Positions 43,761 through 55,905 of a stretch of 64,000 bases of DNA are shown piece by piece. The notes beneath the pieces were generated by a model. It was not told where the DNA came from, did not search any database, and saw only the letters and a list, made by a program, of their open reading frames with translations. Numbering within the stretch: position 1 is the first letter of the stretch; each line of letters opens with the position of its first letter. Position numbers and translations under genes: made by a program. The DNA comes from Gautieria morchelliformis (lineage: Eukaryota; Basidiomycota; Agaricomycetes; Gomphales; Gomphaceae): the NCBI GenBank assembly GCA_015179125.1, contig WHVA01000074.1, forward strand, positions 1 through 64,000, written 5' to 3'.

Positions 43761-44425
43761 CTGTCCAAAAAAAGAAATACGGTGGTCAGGTTGAGTTAAG
43801 GAATAGTAGAGATGTTCATGGGTGCACCTGGGCTGCGTATGCTGGAAGGATCGGAATGTGAGTATGTGAGCGATGAGGAAGTAGGCATATAAGGCATGTA
43901 ACATGGCTCCCAATACTTGCGACAGCCCAGCCCCCACACTCACCTTTCGCAACCTTCACATGAGTGGGAGAAGAAGTGGTCTATTGTAAGAGTGAGGACA
44001 CATTGCGAGAGCGGTCTATTGTGAGAACGAGCAGGCGAGGGGAGATAGTGCGAGAGCAAGACCCAGAGTGCATGAGTGAGAGCAGCAGAGAGGCACGTAG
44101 CAATAATATATATTGAGTATATGCATGGTATTTTCAATGAAAGAGTATCTTACCAGGAGGCACCCTCTAAACCACCACGTTTTTACCCAACCCCACGATA
44201 TCATTTGTAAGAAGAGCTTTTTGATGCGGGTGTTGAGCAGGGATCACGCGATAACATCACGATGTTCACATACTCTGCATTTTCCTCCTGGTTCGCTCTA
44301 TCATAACTGGGCACGATCGAAAAATTGATGAGGACAAGCGTTATAGTTTGTTTTCTGTTGGCCATGGTCATGGGGGGAAGAGAGGAGTTAGAATTCAAGC
44401 GGGTCGGAGATTCAAATCACATGGG
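43761..44425. other. Spacer before element A2
   Basis: No recognisable coding beyond a GT donor near 43950 (minus) that could belong to a lost exon of the J-domain gene. Confidence 0.4.
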
Positions 44426-45113
44426 TGTTACGTATCGAGATTTCCACTAAGTCGGAACTGGAAAGGACAGCGGCTTCAACTTATAGGTTGCGCCCCCAAT
44501 GAACTATCGTCCTAGGTATTTCGGAAATGAGCCGGAAGTCGGAAGGTACTGGACCAGAGGTTTGGTCGGAACTTGAGTCGGAACAGAGGCGGAAGGCGGA
44601 AAGCGGAAGACGGAAGGCTGAGAGAGAGACTGAGATCTTGCTAGACTCGCTGTGCTAAGAACAGGAGATGGAGCGAAGGAAATCAAGTATCGAAGGTGAT
44701 TATCTGATTGCAGAATAACAGACATACATGAGGGGGGTTTTATACAAAGCGCAGAGCAACAAGTAATGGTGTTGTACTAAGCAAATTCCGGAGGAAGCGG
44801 AAGTCGAGTACAATGTGTGGGAACTAACTAATTGGGAACAATGGGACTACAAGGGGGGTTCAGGGTAAGGTAGAACAATGACAAAGAACAAGGGGTCGGG
44901 AAAACATATCTGACAACGAACTACAAGGGTGACCGGATATATGGTTTTGATGGATGGCGTGGTGGGTCCGGTGGGTCCGAGTAATAGAGTCGAAAGAACA
45001 AGGGAAATGTACAAGGGGCGGAATGTCGGAAATGTCGGAGGGGCGGAACGTTGTGCGGAGCTATTGGAGGGGCGGAACTGAGGGTCGGGAGTCGGAAATG
45101 AACGGTCGTAACA
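44426..45113 (-). repeat. A2 3' LTR
   Basis: TGTTACGTATCGAG to GGTCGTAACA, rich in CGGAA on the plus strand. The polypurine tract (minus strand TTAGAAGGGAGATAC) adjoins at 45114. Confidence 0.9.
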
Positions 45114-45235
45114 GTATCTCCCTTCTAAGGTCGAGCCCCGCGAGACCACAAGTCGGAATCACGTGACCTGTGAACAAACGCGTCGGAGTTTGAAATATAG
45201 GCGGGAAACAAGACGCGTCTTCTGTTTAGTCCATC

Positions 45236-46468
45236 ATGAGCACTCCAGTCGACTTCTCCAAAATGACCAGTGCTGAGATGAAAGCACACTTTGCTGACAT
45301 GCTCGCGCAAAAGGAGTTGGCCGAAAAACGCGAGGCCGAGGAAGCGGCGCGGAGGAAGAAAGAGCGTCTGGAGGAGGAGCGCAAAGAGAAAGAGCGTGAG
45401 GAACAGGAGCGTCTGGAACGGGAGCGGAAAGAGAAGGAGGAGCGTGACCGCAAACGTCGCGAGGAGGAATCGCGCGTCCGCGAAGAACAGCGGAAACGGG
45501 ATGCGGCCCAAAAGGCTGCGGAAAACAAGGCCGTGGCGGAGAAAACGGAACAATCCCGGGTGAGTCGGAAAGGGTCTGAGCCTCATCCCGAGACTGACTG
45601 AAAAAAAACTTGGTAGAAAATAATCGTCGAATCCGATTCCGAACCGGAGTCGGAAGACACGGCGGAAAACACGCCGTCTCCTGAAGGGAAGGGAAAACAA
45701 CAGGAAGTAGTTCCTGTTGTGAACCTTGTGGCGGATCGGAAAAGGAGGGCGGACGAATTTCAACAGGCCAGGAAGAACAAGATGGCCCGCATTGTCGACC
45801 TCCGGGAGTTGGGGCCGGAGAATCCCGCGACCCGGAAACGGAAGACAAGGGACGGGGAAGAAGAAAAGGCGCCCTGTGACACCTGCGAGGTAAAAGGACT
45901 AGAATGCGTCTGGTCAGAAAATCCGCGGGAAACCGCCTGTGAACGGTGCCGCGACAAGAAGAGGCGGTGCGTCGTGGACGGCTGTTCCGCGAGGGTGGAG
46001 CGGAAAAGGCGGAGAGTCGAGACCGAGGGGCCAGAAACCCCTAAGTCGAAACCAAGGTCGAGCGGGAAAAAGACGGCGGAAGGGGTTCCGGCGACCGGGA
46101 AGGCTGACATGTCGCCTCTGCTCGACATTGCAGAGTGTCTGAGGGGTATCCGGAGATCCCAGCGCGGGATTCGGAATACGCTCGAGGAGATGTCCGCGGT
46201 TCAACAGCAACAGCTGTTGAGCTTCCAGAACCAGATGACGGTTTTGTCGACGGTTGTGGAGCAGATCAAGCGGGAGTTCCAGTGGCGGAACAATATGCTC
46301 CGGGAACGAATGGAGTGGCGGATGCAGGAGGAGGATGGTGTGGAAGCGGGTCCGAGCCAGGTGGTGGATTCGAGGGTGGAGACAGAGTTGGTGAGTGTGC
46401 CGATGGGGCATGCGGAAGAGGGTGCGGAAGCGGAGAAGGAAGAGGCGGAAACAATGAGGGAGGAGTAG
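45236..46468 (+). pseudogene. A2 copy of the antisense accessory gene
   Basis: Same frame and length as the A1 gene, but with in-frame TGA (45599-45601) and TAG just downstream, between the charged helix and the zinc cluster. The second half (45719-46468) is open. It has all six cysteines of a Zn2Cys6 motif: CDTC-x6-C, ten residues, CERC-RDKKRR-C, then another Cys five residues on. The coiled coil (LRGIRRSQRGIRNTLEEMSA, LLSFQNQMTVLSTVVEQIKR) and acidic tail are conserved. Separate expression of the two halves is possible but unsupported. Confidence 0.75.
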
Positions 46469-46591
46469 GGGTCGAATAACTTGTAACATAGTTTCTTGAA
46501 GTGTCGGAAATCATAATGGAAAATTAGTCGGAAATGTGTGTGACTTAAGAACCGTAAGAAATGGGGGTATCGGAAGTGGGGTCGGAATTGA

Positions 46592-49500
46592 CTAGGGCGC
46601 GGAAAAGGGGCCAGGCTTATCAGGATATGACTTGTGAAAGTCAGAGACGAGGTCAGAGGCGTGGTCAAGTTCCGTGGCGGAAATCCACGAAGTCTCTTCG
46701 TCAGTGTTTTCATAGCCTGCCCACTTGACTAGGTACTGGAGTTGGCAGCGGTATCTTCTGTCGAGCTTGGAGTTGAGAATTTCCGAAATCTCATATTCCG
46801 GTTCTCCGTCAATGACGACTGGCGGAGGCGGAGGTTGTTCTCGATTCGGAATTGTATTCGGAACTGCGGGTTCAAGCATGGAGACATGGAATACCGGATG
46901 TACTGCGCGCATATTGTCAGGAAGTCTGAGGGTGAAAGAACGACTGCCGGCCTTAGCGATGATTTCGTAAGGACCGAGGTATTTCTCAGAGAGCTTCTTC
47001 GAGGGGCGAGTGGTGCGGAAGTTTTCCGCTTTGACAAAGGCTTTGTCGCCTATCTCGAATGCCGGTTGCGGAAGGCGTTTCCGATCGGCGGAAGTTTGGT
47101 ATCTCTTCTGGGCAGCGGTAATGTTCTCTCGGAGGTGCTGGTGAAGGTCGTCAAGTTCCACAACGAAATCTCGGGCTCTTGCAGAGGCGAGGTCGCGTTC
47201 AGGGTGGATGGCGAGATTCGGGTGGTAGCCCTTGTTGGCATAAAAGGGTGAAATTCCGGTGGTAGCGGAAGGCGCGTTGTTGTAGGCAAATTCCGCGAGC
47301 GGAAGAAGGTCGGACCAATTGCTATGTTGGTAGTTGCAATAGACGCGGAGATACTGCTCAAGGGTCTGATTAGTACGTTCCGTTTGTCCGTCTCCTTCGG
47401 GGTGATAACCGGAAGTGAAGTGGAGCTTCATGTCGAGAGCCTTGCCGAGTGTGCGGAAAAAGGAGGACACGAATTCGATCCACGGTCGGAAGTGACATGG
47501 GAAGGGATTCCGTGCTTGGAAAAGACGTGGAGCACAAAGAGCTGTGCGAGCTGGGCGGAAGTTATGGTGTCGTAGGTTGGAATAAAGATGGACTGCTTTG
47601 TGAGGCGGTCAACGATCACTAGAATGGTATCATAGCCGGATGACTTAGGAAGTTTCTCAATGAAATCCATGGATATTGAATTCCACGGTTGTTCCGGGAT
47701 CGGAAGTTGCTTCAGGAGGCCGTAGGGTTTGTGACGTTGAGGCTTGGCTCGCATACAGGTGGTGCATGACTTGCAGTAGTCTTGGACCATCGTGCGGAGA
47801 GAGGCCAAGTATAGGTACGTCGGATTATGTCGAGGGTTTGTTCTGGCCTTGGTGTCCTGAGAGCGGATGATCGTGGCTTTGCTGGAGTACGCGAAGTCGT
47901 AGATCGTTGTGTCCGGAACGTAAATCCGGGACTTGTACCGGAGAAATCCGTCGGAATCGAGGGACCATCCAGGACTGGTGGGGTCATCGAGGTGGGCTGC
48001 GGAGGTGGGGTCGGAACGGAGTGCGGAACGGATGTCGGAATGGAGAGACTCGGTGTCCATAATCATTGAGGCGCGGAGTAGGGAAACTGCAATGCTGTGG
48101 CACGCAGGGACGATGCCAGTTGCTCAGTGGAGAATACTGGGCGGAAATTGTGCGGGTTAACGCTGGCATAGTCGCTACTTCCCTCTTTTGGGTAGACGTC
48201 CCAACGTCTAGTGAGCGCGTCGGGTTTTGCTCCGAGCTTTCCGGGGCGGAAACGGATCACCATGTTGAACTGTGAGAGGTATTCAGACCAGCGGACTTGA
48301 CGGCGAGTCAAAATCTTAGTGGTTGCAAAATACTCAAGGTTCTTATGATCCGTTACAACGTCGATCGGATAAGTTGGACCTTCGAGGTAGTGTCTCCAAA
48401 TTTTGAAGGCTTCGAAAATCGCAAGTAGTTCCTTATCGTGGACGTCGTAGTTGAGTTCCGGGGCGGAAAAGGTGCGGGAATGAAAGGCGATCGGATGAAT
48501 TTCTCCGTCGTCGGGTGAAATGATGGAAAGAATGGCGGCTAGCGCGTAGTCAGAAGCGTCGGTTTCGAGTACAAGTTGGGCATCAGGAATCCAGAAACCG
48601 AGTATGGGAGCCGTGGTGAAGGCCGATTTGAGGGCTTCAAATGCGGAACGGCATTCCGGAGTGAAATTCCATGGGCACCCTTCCTGGTGAGACGCGTGAG
48701 CGGAACAGTAATGTCGGAAAAATTATAAATGAAACGCCGGTAAAAGTTGGCGAAGCCAAGGAAAGACTGCACATCCTTAACACGTCGGGGTTCCGGCCAT
48801 TCTTGAATTGCCTTGACTTTGTCCTCTGCCATGGTAAGACCTGTTGGAGAGAGGATGTAGCCGAGGTATTCGACCGTGTCGCGATGCCATTCGCATTTCT
48901 CTGCTTTTGCGTAGAGATGGTGTTTGCGTAGACGGCGGAGTACTTCGCGGACATGTTCCCGATGTTTTTCCGGTGTGTCGGAATAGATGAGGATGTCGTC
49001 AATGTAGACTAGGACGCATACGTCGAGGAGGTCGGAAAATACGTCGTTCATGAATCGCTGAAAAGCGGCGGGAGCATTGGTTAGACCAAAAGGCATGACA
49101 GTCCACTCAAAAGCACGTAGCGGGTGCGGAAGTGGTTTTCCACTCGTCACCTTCCGGATGCGGACAAGGTGATAAGCATGCCGGAGGTCAATTTTGGTGT
49201 AGATCTTCGCCCTGCGGGGGTGTCGAGTAAGTCGGAAATGCCGGAAGCGGATATTTGTCCTTCTTAGTGAGGGCGTTGAGTCCGCGGAAATCGACGCAGA
49301 GGCGAGAGATCCATCCTTCTTCTTAACGAAAAGGACCGGAGCGCTGTGCGGAGACAGCGAAGGGCGGATGAAGCCCATGTTGAGATGTTCATCGATGAAC
49401 TCACAGAGAGTTAGGAGTTCACTTTGCGAAAGGGAGTAGATCGGTCCAAGGGGGGAGATGCTCCTTCTTCCAAATCTATCTTCAGATCGTAAGGTCGATG

Positions 49501-50290
49501 TTCAGCAGGTTTGTCGGCTTTGGCCTTATTGAACACGTCCGGGAAGTCACGATATTCTTCCGGAACTGAGCTCATGTCGACCGGAGCAGAAGTGGAGGCG
49601 GAACGAGCCTTGACTGAAGCCGAATCGGAAGGTGAAGCTGGAAAATGGTCGTGTCTTCTTGCCGTTGCAATACGTGGAAAGCGGTGGCGGAAACGAGCGC
49701 AATTCGAGGAGCTTCGAGGGACGGAGGTGCTAAAGCGGGACCGGAGTGTGGAACTGAATCCACGAGCGGAGTTGCAGAAGAGGCCTGAGCCATCTTTGCG
49801 GACGACATCGGAATAGACGGAAGTTGATCCGGGGTACGGAACTGTATTTGACCCAATGCCCAGTTAATCAACGGATTATATAGGGTGAGCCAATTGTGTC
49901 CTAGTACAACGGAACAGCTAGCATCTAGCGGAGTAACATAAAACGTAACTTCATGGTTGTCCCCAGTAGCAAAACGGATAGACAGATCCACAACTTGGGA
50001 AATTCCCGTGTTGGAAGATCCGTCGAAAAGGCGGAGCGGAATAGTCGGAATGTTGCGGGTCGGAAGTTTATGTTTCAAAACAAAGTCGGAATCGAGAAAC
50101 AATGAGTCGAACCGGAGTTGACCAGTGCTGTAAACGGGGGTGTGGAAATGGTGTTGGAAGTGAGCGGAACGGAAAGGGAGTCGGAGGATGAAAGAGCGGA
50201 TGCGTTGAGTTTAACCTCGTTTGTCGCACGAATGGGGTCAACACAGCCCTCAGCTCGTGCGGAGGCCGGAGGACTGCTGACTATTTTTTT
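46592..50290 (-). pseudogene. A2 pol
   Basis: Minus-strand pol with the same domains as A1, including YIDDILIYS (near 49010), HPEGDGQTERTNQTL and the chromodomain near 46800-46660. The protease active site reads VNSGSTH instead of VDSGSTH (Asp to Asn, near 50120). Frameshifts occur near 49630, 49300-49130, 48680, 47800 and 47480, so it cannot make a full product. The stretch after the gag slip site is open here, unlike in A1. Confidence 0.92.
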
Positions 50291-51668
50291 GAATCCGCAG
50301 CGGGAGCCGCTTCGGATTTCTCTTCTGTCTTTGCTGCGCGGCCCTTGGCCTTAGCAGCGGAGGCGGAAGCGCGAGTGCAGTCGCAAGCGACGTGGCCGCC
50401 TTTGCTGCAGAAAAGGCAAGGGTTGTTGTCCATGCGACGCTGGCGTTCTACAGGGGTAAGTTTCCGTCCTTCCCAAGTTTTTCGGAAAGGTCCGGAGTGC
50501 TCTTCCGGGCACTGGTGTTGGAACCAGAGGCCTGGTTGTTGCGAGGGGTGGAGGTGTTGTTCCGGTTGCCGGAGTTGGATCCGGAACTGTTGTTGTTGTT
50601 GTTTCCGGAATTAGTCTTCTTCTTGTCTTTATCAGACTTCTTGTCGGAAGACTTGTCGTTCTTGCTCTGGGCGGACGTTTCGCGAGCAATCTCGGAATGT
50701 CTTTCCCAGTAGCGCGAATCGATGGATTGGGCAAGGTTGCGAAGGTCGGTAAGGGTGGCGGGTTTTCCGACGTGGGCAATTTCATCCTTGATGCGGGATG
50801 GCAAGCCCATGTAAAACTGGCGTCGGAGTGCGGCTTCTCCCCATTGGACTCGAGGAGCGAGCTGCTGGAATGTGACAATATATTTAGCTATCTTATGAGT
50901 GTCTTTCATGCGAAGCTTATCGAGTTCATTTTCCGCATCGGCTTCCATATCAAATGGTCCGAAGTTGCTGCGGAGTTCGGAAACGAAATTGTGGTAATCG
51001 TCGGCCCAGTCGACGTGAGCGAACAGATCCATGAGGGCGGGTTCGAAGTAGTCGAGAGCCGTGCCTTGGAGATAGGAAAGGGTGTAATTGACCTTTCGTT
51101 CGTCGTCGGGAAAGGCGTCGGGACGATCACGGAAATTGAGTTGAAGCTGGACCAGAAATTGCTGGAGCTTCTTGGGGTCGGAACCGTCGAACTGATCTGG
51201 TTCGCGGACCTTTGTCTTGGGGCGTGGTGGCGCTTGGGCCGGGCGCTGAAGTTGTCCGGCTAGCATGGCGATAGCTTGTGCAAGATCCGGAACTGGCGCG
51301 GGCGGAACTGGGTTGGCGGGAATCTGAGGTGGAATTGGAGGTGGAGGACCGCCTGGGGGACCGCCGGGTGGGCCGCCTGGAGGTGGTCCTGGTGGAGGTG
51401 GTGGTAGTGGAGCTGGGTGTCGGAATGATGCTGCTGTTTGTTCGCCGCTGCTACTCGTCGAATTCCCGTCATAGTCGGGATTGTCGTCGGGATTAGCGTC
51501 GGGAACTTCTTCGAAATGTTGTGGAAAAGCATCGGAGAGCTCATCGTCGGCACGAGAGCTGCCAGAGGGTTCCGCGTGCCTTGGTGCTGCGGATCTAAGA
51601 CTGCCAAAATAAGAGAGAGCTTCGACAGCTCCTGCTCGAGCTGAAGTAGCTGTGGTACGAGGAGGCAT
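50283..51668 (-). pseudogene. A2 gag
   Basis: Starts MPPRTTATSARAGAVEAL; open through the capsid (DQFDGSDPKKLQQFLVQLQL ... LRRQFYMGLPSRIK) and the Asn/Ser linker. A one-base deletion near 50462 then ends it as KLGKDGNLPL. The CCHC knuckle (CLFCSKGGHVACDC) follows in the shifted frame, and the seven-A slip site with TAG lies at 50290-50281. Confidence 0.9.
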
Positions 51669-51688
51669 AGTGATAGTTATCGGGTGGG

Positions 51689-51699
51689 AATCAGATAAT
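51689..51699 (-). promoter_or_regulatory. Self-priming primer-binding site of A2
   Basis: Minus strand ATTATCTGATT two bases from the LTR, complementary to AATCAGATAAT at 51975-51965, which again lies 34 bases past the TATA (TATAAAAAC, 52009). Confidence 0.65.
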
Positions 51700-51701
51700 A
51701 C

Positions 51702-52389
51702 TGTTACGTATCGGGATTTCCACTAAGTCGGAGCTGGAAAGGACAGCGGCTTCAACTTATAGGTTGCGCCCCCAATGAACTATCGTCCTAAGTATTTCGG
51801 AACTGAGTCGGAAATCGGAAAGTACTGAACCAAAGGTTTGGTCGGAACTTGGGTTGGACCTGAGGCGGAAGGCAGAAAGACGGAAAGCGGAGAGACTGAG
51901 ATCTTGCTAGACTCGCTGTGCTAAGAACAGGAGATGGAGCGAAGGAAATCAAGTATCGAAGGCGATTATCTGATTGCAGAATAACAGACATACATGAGGG
52001 GTTTTTATACAAAGCGCAGAACAACAAGTAATGGTATGGTACTAAGCAAACTCCAGAGGAAGCGGAAGTCGAGTACAATGTGTGGGAACTAACTGTTGGG
52101 AACAATGGGACTACAAGGGGGGTTCAGGGTAAGGTAGAACAATGGCAAAGAACAAGGGGTCGGGAAAACATATCTGACAACGAACTACAAGGGTGACCGG
52201 ATATATGGTTTTGATGAACGATGAAACGGGTCTGGTGGGTCCGAGTAATAGAGTCGAAAGAACAAGGGAATAGAACAATGGGCGGAATATTGGAAATGTC
52301 GGAGGGGCAGAATGTGTTGCGGAAATATCGGAGGGGCGGAAGATGTGGCGGAACTGAGGGTCGGAAGTCGGAAATGAACGGTCGTAACA
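51702..52389 (-). repeat. A2 5' LTR with promoter
   Basis: TGTTACGTATCGGG to GGTCGTAACA; minus-strand TATA at 52009-52001. It differs from the left LTR by many substitutions and small indels. Confidence 0.9.
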
Positions 52390-52639
52390 GGGTACCCACC
52401 TAGTCAATAGTATAAAGTGTGAGGCATGGGTGGTTGTGGGGGGTTTATGTAATCCTGACATAATCCTGACTAAGATGCAAACAAACCACACATCCAACTT
52501 TCTACTGACAACGCGAGCGGCGCAGTGAGCGCCCCTGGTCACGTACATGACCAGTTCACATCCAACACTACTGCACGCGCGCACCCACCTTCCCTCAACC
52601 CTCCTGCTACCATTTCCTCTGGTTCAACTGGCAGCTTCT

Positions 52640-53165
52640 GGCTCTCCTGCCCACTGTCTCTGTGCCTGCTTGATCTGTCTGTCTGCTGCTGGCTCTCTGT
52701 CTGTTGCTGGCTGTCTCTGTGTCTGGCTCTATCTGTGTCTGGCTCTCCTTTCTCTGTGTCTGGCTCTTTCTGTGTCTGTTACTGGGGCTCTCTGTCTCTC
52801 TACAGTCCCCTCAGGTAAATATTGTTAATATTTTCGCTTTTTTATCCTCTTTTGACTTCTTTTCACCCTAGGCTGCTCCTCTTATTGCCTCCCACCTTTC
52901 TTGATGGTCATTACTGGCTCTGGTGTGTTTTTTCCTATCATATCTATCATTTCCTCCAATAATTTTCGCTATTTTATTCTCTTTTGTCTTCTTTTCAGCC
53001 CCCTCTCTCAATGCCTCCCACCTTGCCTGTCTGATATTGCTGCATCTGGTATGTGTCTTGCTATCATGTTTTGATATTTATTAGAATCCTTCTCTCCATG
53101 GTAAATATTGCTATTTCTTGCTATAATTTTCGCTTTTTTAATCTCTATTTGACTTCTTTTCAGTT
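52640..53165 (+). repeat. CTGTCT-rich tract and splice-site-like tandem modules
   Basis: First a CTGTCT/TGGCTCT-rich tract (52645-52805). Then three diverged copies of a unit with AATTTTCGCTTTTTTA and TTTGACTTCTTTTCA(G) at about 52838, 52966 and 53129. Each ends like a branch point, pyrimidine tract and 3' splice site, and similar 50-base segments sharing TGCCTCCCACCTT follow the first two. Confidence 0.55.
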
Positions 53166-53416
53166 CTCATTCTCCTTGCATTCCCAGTCTTTGGCCTTGT
53201 GTTTCTCGGCCAATTCCTTTGTCACGATTACATCCACGAAGTGCTGTTTTAACGCAGCCCTGGACCTTTTAGAGAAATCAACATTTTGCTCCACTATGGT
53301 TCAAGAAAAGATGTGCTATCTTTCCTGCCTATCTTTCAAACTCCACCACATTGTTCACAAGTCACATGACCTGACTTGTGGTCTTCTGGGGCTCGACCTT
53401 AAAGGGGAGATACTGT
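53166..53416 (-). pseudogene. A3: remnant of the accessory gene 5' end
   Basis: The reverse complement aligns with the first 110 bases and leader of the A1/A2 accessory gene (GGTCGAGCCCCAGAAGACCA, then the A-rich GAAAGATAGGC tract and the helix-coding AAGGAATTGGCCGAGAAAC), but the ATG region and frame are lost. It shows that a third family member also carried this gene in the same position. Confidence 0.7.
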
Positions 53417-53705
53417 TATGACCATGCTACTCTGACTTCCAACACTCTGTTCCCCACCTTTCTGACATTCTGATAATTCCAACAACCCTGTCTCTTGTTA
53501 TATCCTTTCCCCATTTGACTATATTGCCTGCACCCACCGGACTCGACTCACAGCACAGCAAGGCCATATGTCCGACCCCTCTGGAGTCTCATTGTCCCAT
53601 CATATCAAATATACTTTCCATCCCCTTGTTCTTTCGCCCATTGTCCTTAACCCTACCCTGCACCCCCCTTGTAGTTCTTTGTTCCTTTACCCCGTATATT
53701 CCGCC
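53417..53705 (+). repeat. A3: LTR fragment
   Basis: A purine tract (TTAAAGGGGAGATAC) then TGTTATGACC...; contains CACCGGACTCGACTC and the CCCTTGTTCTTTCG tract of the family A LTR in plus orientation. It stops near 53705 without the R and U5 parts. Confidence 0.7.
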
Positions 53706-53739
53706 ATATGAAAGTAGCTCGGTGGGAGGTTGTGGGCAC

Positions 53740-54187
53740 GCTGACCAATGCTTGGTCATTAGTTTGTCAGCAGAGCGTGCGAGCGGTACGGCCACGAGCA
53801 TGAACGCTGCGCAGCAGTCACATGACCCGTTCGTGACCATTGTGCGCATACGCGAGTGTGGTCCGTGCCCGACACGTGCGGGCAGTATATAAAGGCAGAA
53901 CAGTAAGGATGGAATGCCAGGAATCTGTTTGACCGGCAATTCCTCTCTCTGCTGTCTGCTTTGTCTGCTCTGTCTGCTCTGTCTGGTGTCTCCTCCTTTA
54001 GCTGGCTGGCTGTCTATTGTCGCGCGCAGGACTTAGTTTGAAGGGAAGATTGATAAGATTACTATCTACTCGGTGATTACCTAGCACTACCCACCTGAGT
54101 TCGAAGGGAAGGTTAATAGGGTTTCCCTTCAAAATCAGACTACTATATTGGGCGACTGCATCACGTGATCTCTCACGAGCAACACAC
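53740..54187 (-). repeat. Copia LTR remnant (minus orientation)
   Basis: On minus it begins TGTGTTGCTCGTGAG directly after a TCAGGGGGG polypurine tract and has TTTATATACTGCC near 53890. A CTGTCTGCT-repeat lies at 53950-53985. The far end is not defined. Confidence 0.5.
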
Positions 54188-54440
54188 CCCCCTGACACGG
54201 TCAACCTCAGAAGAGTCCCATGGCTCGTCTATGCCGTTCTACTGACTCGTGAGGCAGCACTTTGGTCAGCAGATCCACTGGCATGTTATTCGTGGGTACG
54301 TAGCCAATCTGAATGACTTTATGAGCGACTTTCTCTCGCAGCCAGAAGTACCGGATATCCAGGTGTTGCATACATCCATGATGTTCAGGATTTTTGGCAA
54401 CAGAGAGAGCAGACTGATTGTCAATGAATAGGTGAGACGG
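54188..54440 (-). pseudogene. Copia RNase H C-terminal fragment
   Basis: The minus strand reads LFIDNQSALSVAKNPEHHGC, MQHLDIRYFWLREKVAHKV and NNMPVDLLTKVLPHE, the end of a copia pol. It is cut at 54440 by the inverted-repeat segment. Confidence 0.88.
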
Positions 54441-54655
54441 TGTAAATAACCTATGTATCTACATGTACAATAGTTATTACATAATCCCAGTGGGACCCTT
54501 AGGGACCCACTGTATAGTTTATGCGTGGGAACCGGCTAGCAGTTCCCATCGCATCTTACTCTTACCTGTCACTACGTAGCATTCAGAATACCACTCATTG
54601 GTCAAGTTCTGTAGTGCCCTTGTGATACAAGGTCCTAAGATCGACATCTTTACAC
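54440..54655 (-). repeat. Left arm of a 215-bp inverted repeat
   Basis: Nearly identical in inverse orientation to 57190-57404. The minus strand encodes the same ALQNLTNEWYSECYVVTG stretch and the following non-coding tract. About 2.5 kb separate the arms. It abuts copia RNase H on its left. Confidence 0.88.
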
Positions 54656-55676
54656 CTTTTTGAACTATCCTGTGGTTGATCGCCACGCAACCAACCGATA
54701 GTGGATTCGAAGCAATCTTGAAAAAGATCGCTGCGTCAACGACTAAACATCGTTGAGACCCTCCAGTAGACCCTCTACTGTCGGCTGTGAGCATGATGAT
54801 TCCACGCAGTTGAAGACCGACACGAGCGACGAGCTCAAGGTCCACGCCCCAGGTGCAGCCCAGCGACACGACGGCTGACACTACCCTGGACCAAGAGTCC
54901 AGGACGATAGAAGACGGAGAGATCGTAGATCTCACCACCCTCGTTCCCCCAGTAGAGGACGAGGAAAACCCCGACCACATCTCGTCGAGCGTGGCCGAGG
55001 AAGAGACGACGCCAGGCAACAAGCCAGCGCCGCCCCCCCATTCCTCTCTCCCCAGAGACAAAGGAAAGGGCAGAGAAGTCTCGCCATCGTCAGACGGTAG
55101 AGCTGTGTAGGAACCATCTTTCTAGCCTAAAAATCTCGAAAAAAGCATTAAAAAGTCTGTAAAAAAACCTTTTTCCCATCTTAACATCAGCCAATACACG
55201 CAGCTTTGATGGGGAACTGTCTTTAGAATATTCCTTGAATTTTCTTGTATTTTTTCGCCAATTATTCTGACCTCCTTGGCTCAAAACTGCTTGACAAAGG
55301 CTATAAACCCATGAGAGTCCATAGCTTTGTCATCAGCGCTCAATTTCAAACTCCGACCGGAGCGATCCTCGAACGCGCTAATTCAGAGCCGCACGTCCTC
55401 AAACACCCACAACTCCGACACTTTGGCTCTTTCAATCTCAGCTGGTGAGATTGGGAATATCCGGTGCAGCTTACACAAGCCTGTACACTTAAATATAGTT
55501 CAAACCCAGCAGACACATGACTTGCTTCATAGCAACCATGGCTGTGTAAGGATGTGTGCAAGACTGCCCAATGATATGCAGAGCCAAAACTAGGGTGTAT
55601 ATTCAATCAATCCTATTGGACAATGAGCCTCCAAGCTCAATGCTACAACCCCTGAAATAGGACCCTTGATGTCATA

Positions 55677-55735
55677 GGGCTGTGCAGGGCTATGCAGGGC
55701 TATGCAAGGCTGTGCAGGGCTGTGTAAGGCTATGC
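55677..55735 (+). repeat. Minisatellite of GGCTRTGCAG units
   Basis: Six imperfect copies of a 10-base unit (GGGCTATGCA, GGGCTGTGCA and variants) in tandem. No coding. Confidence 0.8.
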
Positions 55736-55905
55736 TGAGCAGTGCCAATCAGGGAAGGTGATTGGCTAGCTATTCTTAATTTCCTTGCACAAACACACCA
55801 CTATAGTTACAAGGGTGTGTTTTAGCTGCGCAAATATTTACTTATGACATCACTCGCCTAATAGATAGAAGCTCCCCATTTTACATAATCCTGTGTAATT
55901 TACAA

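Larger units (their letters stand above)
44426..52389 (-). mobile_element. Chromovirus A2, second copy of the family
   Basis: Same organisation as A1 over 7.96 kb: LTRs 44426-45113 and 51702-52389 (688 bp each), gag-pol on minus, accessory gene on plus. The flanks ATGGG (left) and GGGTA (right) do not form a 5-bp duplication, and the two LTRs differ at many more sites than those of A1, so the copy is older or a recombinant. Gag, protease, RT and integrase each carry lesions. Confidence 0.93.

Noticed and set aside
46742..47251. Long plus-strand open frames inside A1 and A2 pol (also 13468-13977, 17456-18022, 50697-51263)
   Set aside because: They mirror strongly supported pol and gag domains on minus and lack motifs of their own; the antisense accessory gene differs in lying outside pol.
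53513..53892. ORFs across 53513-53939 as host genes
   Set aside because: They lie in LTR remnants of A3 and a copia element.
55677..55735. Short repeat array as CRISPR
   Set aside because: Units are contiguous 10-mers without spacers, in a eukaryotic genome.
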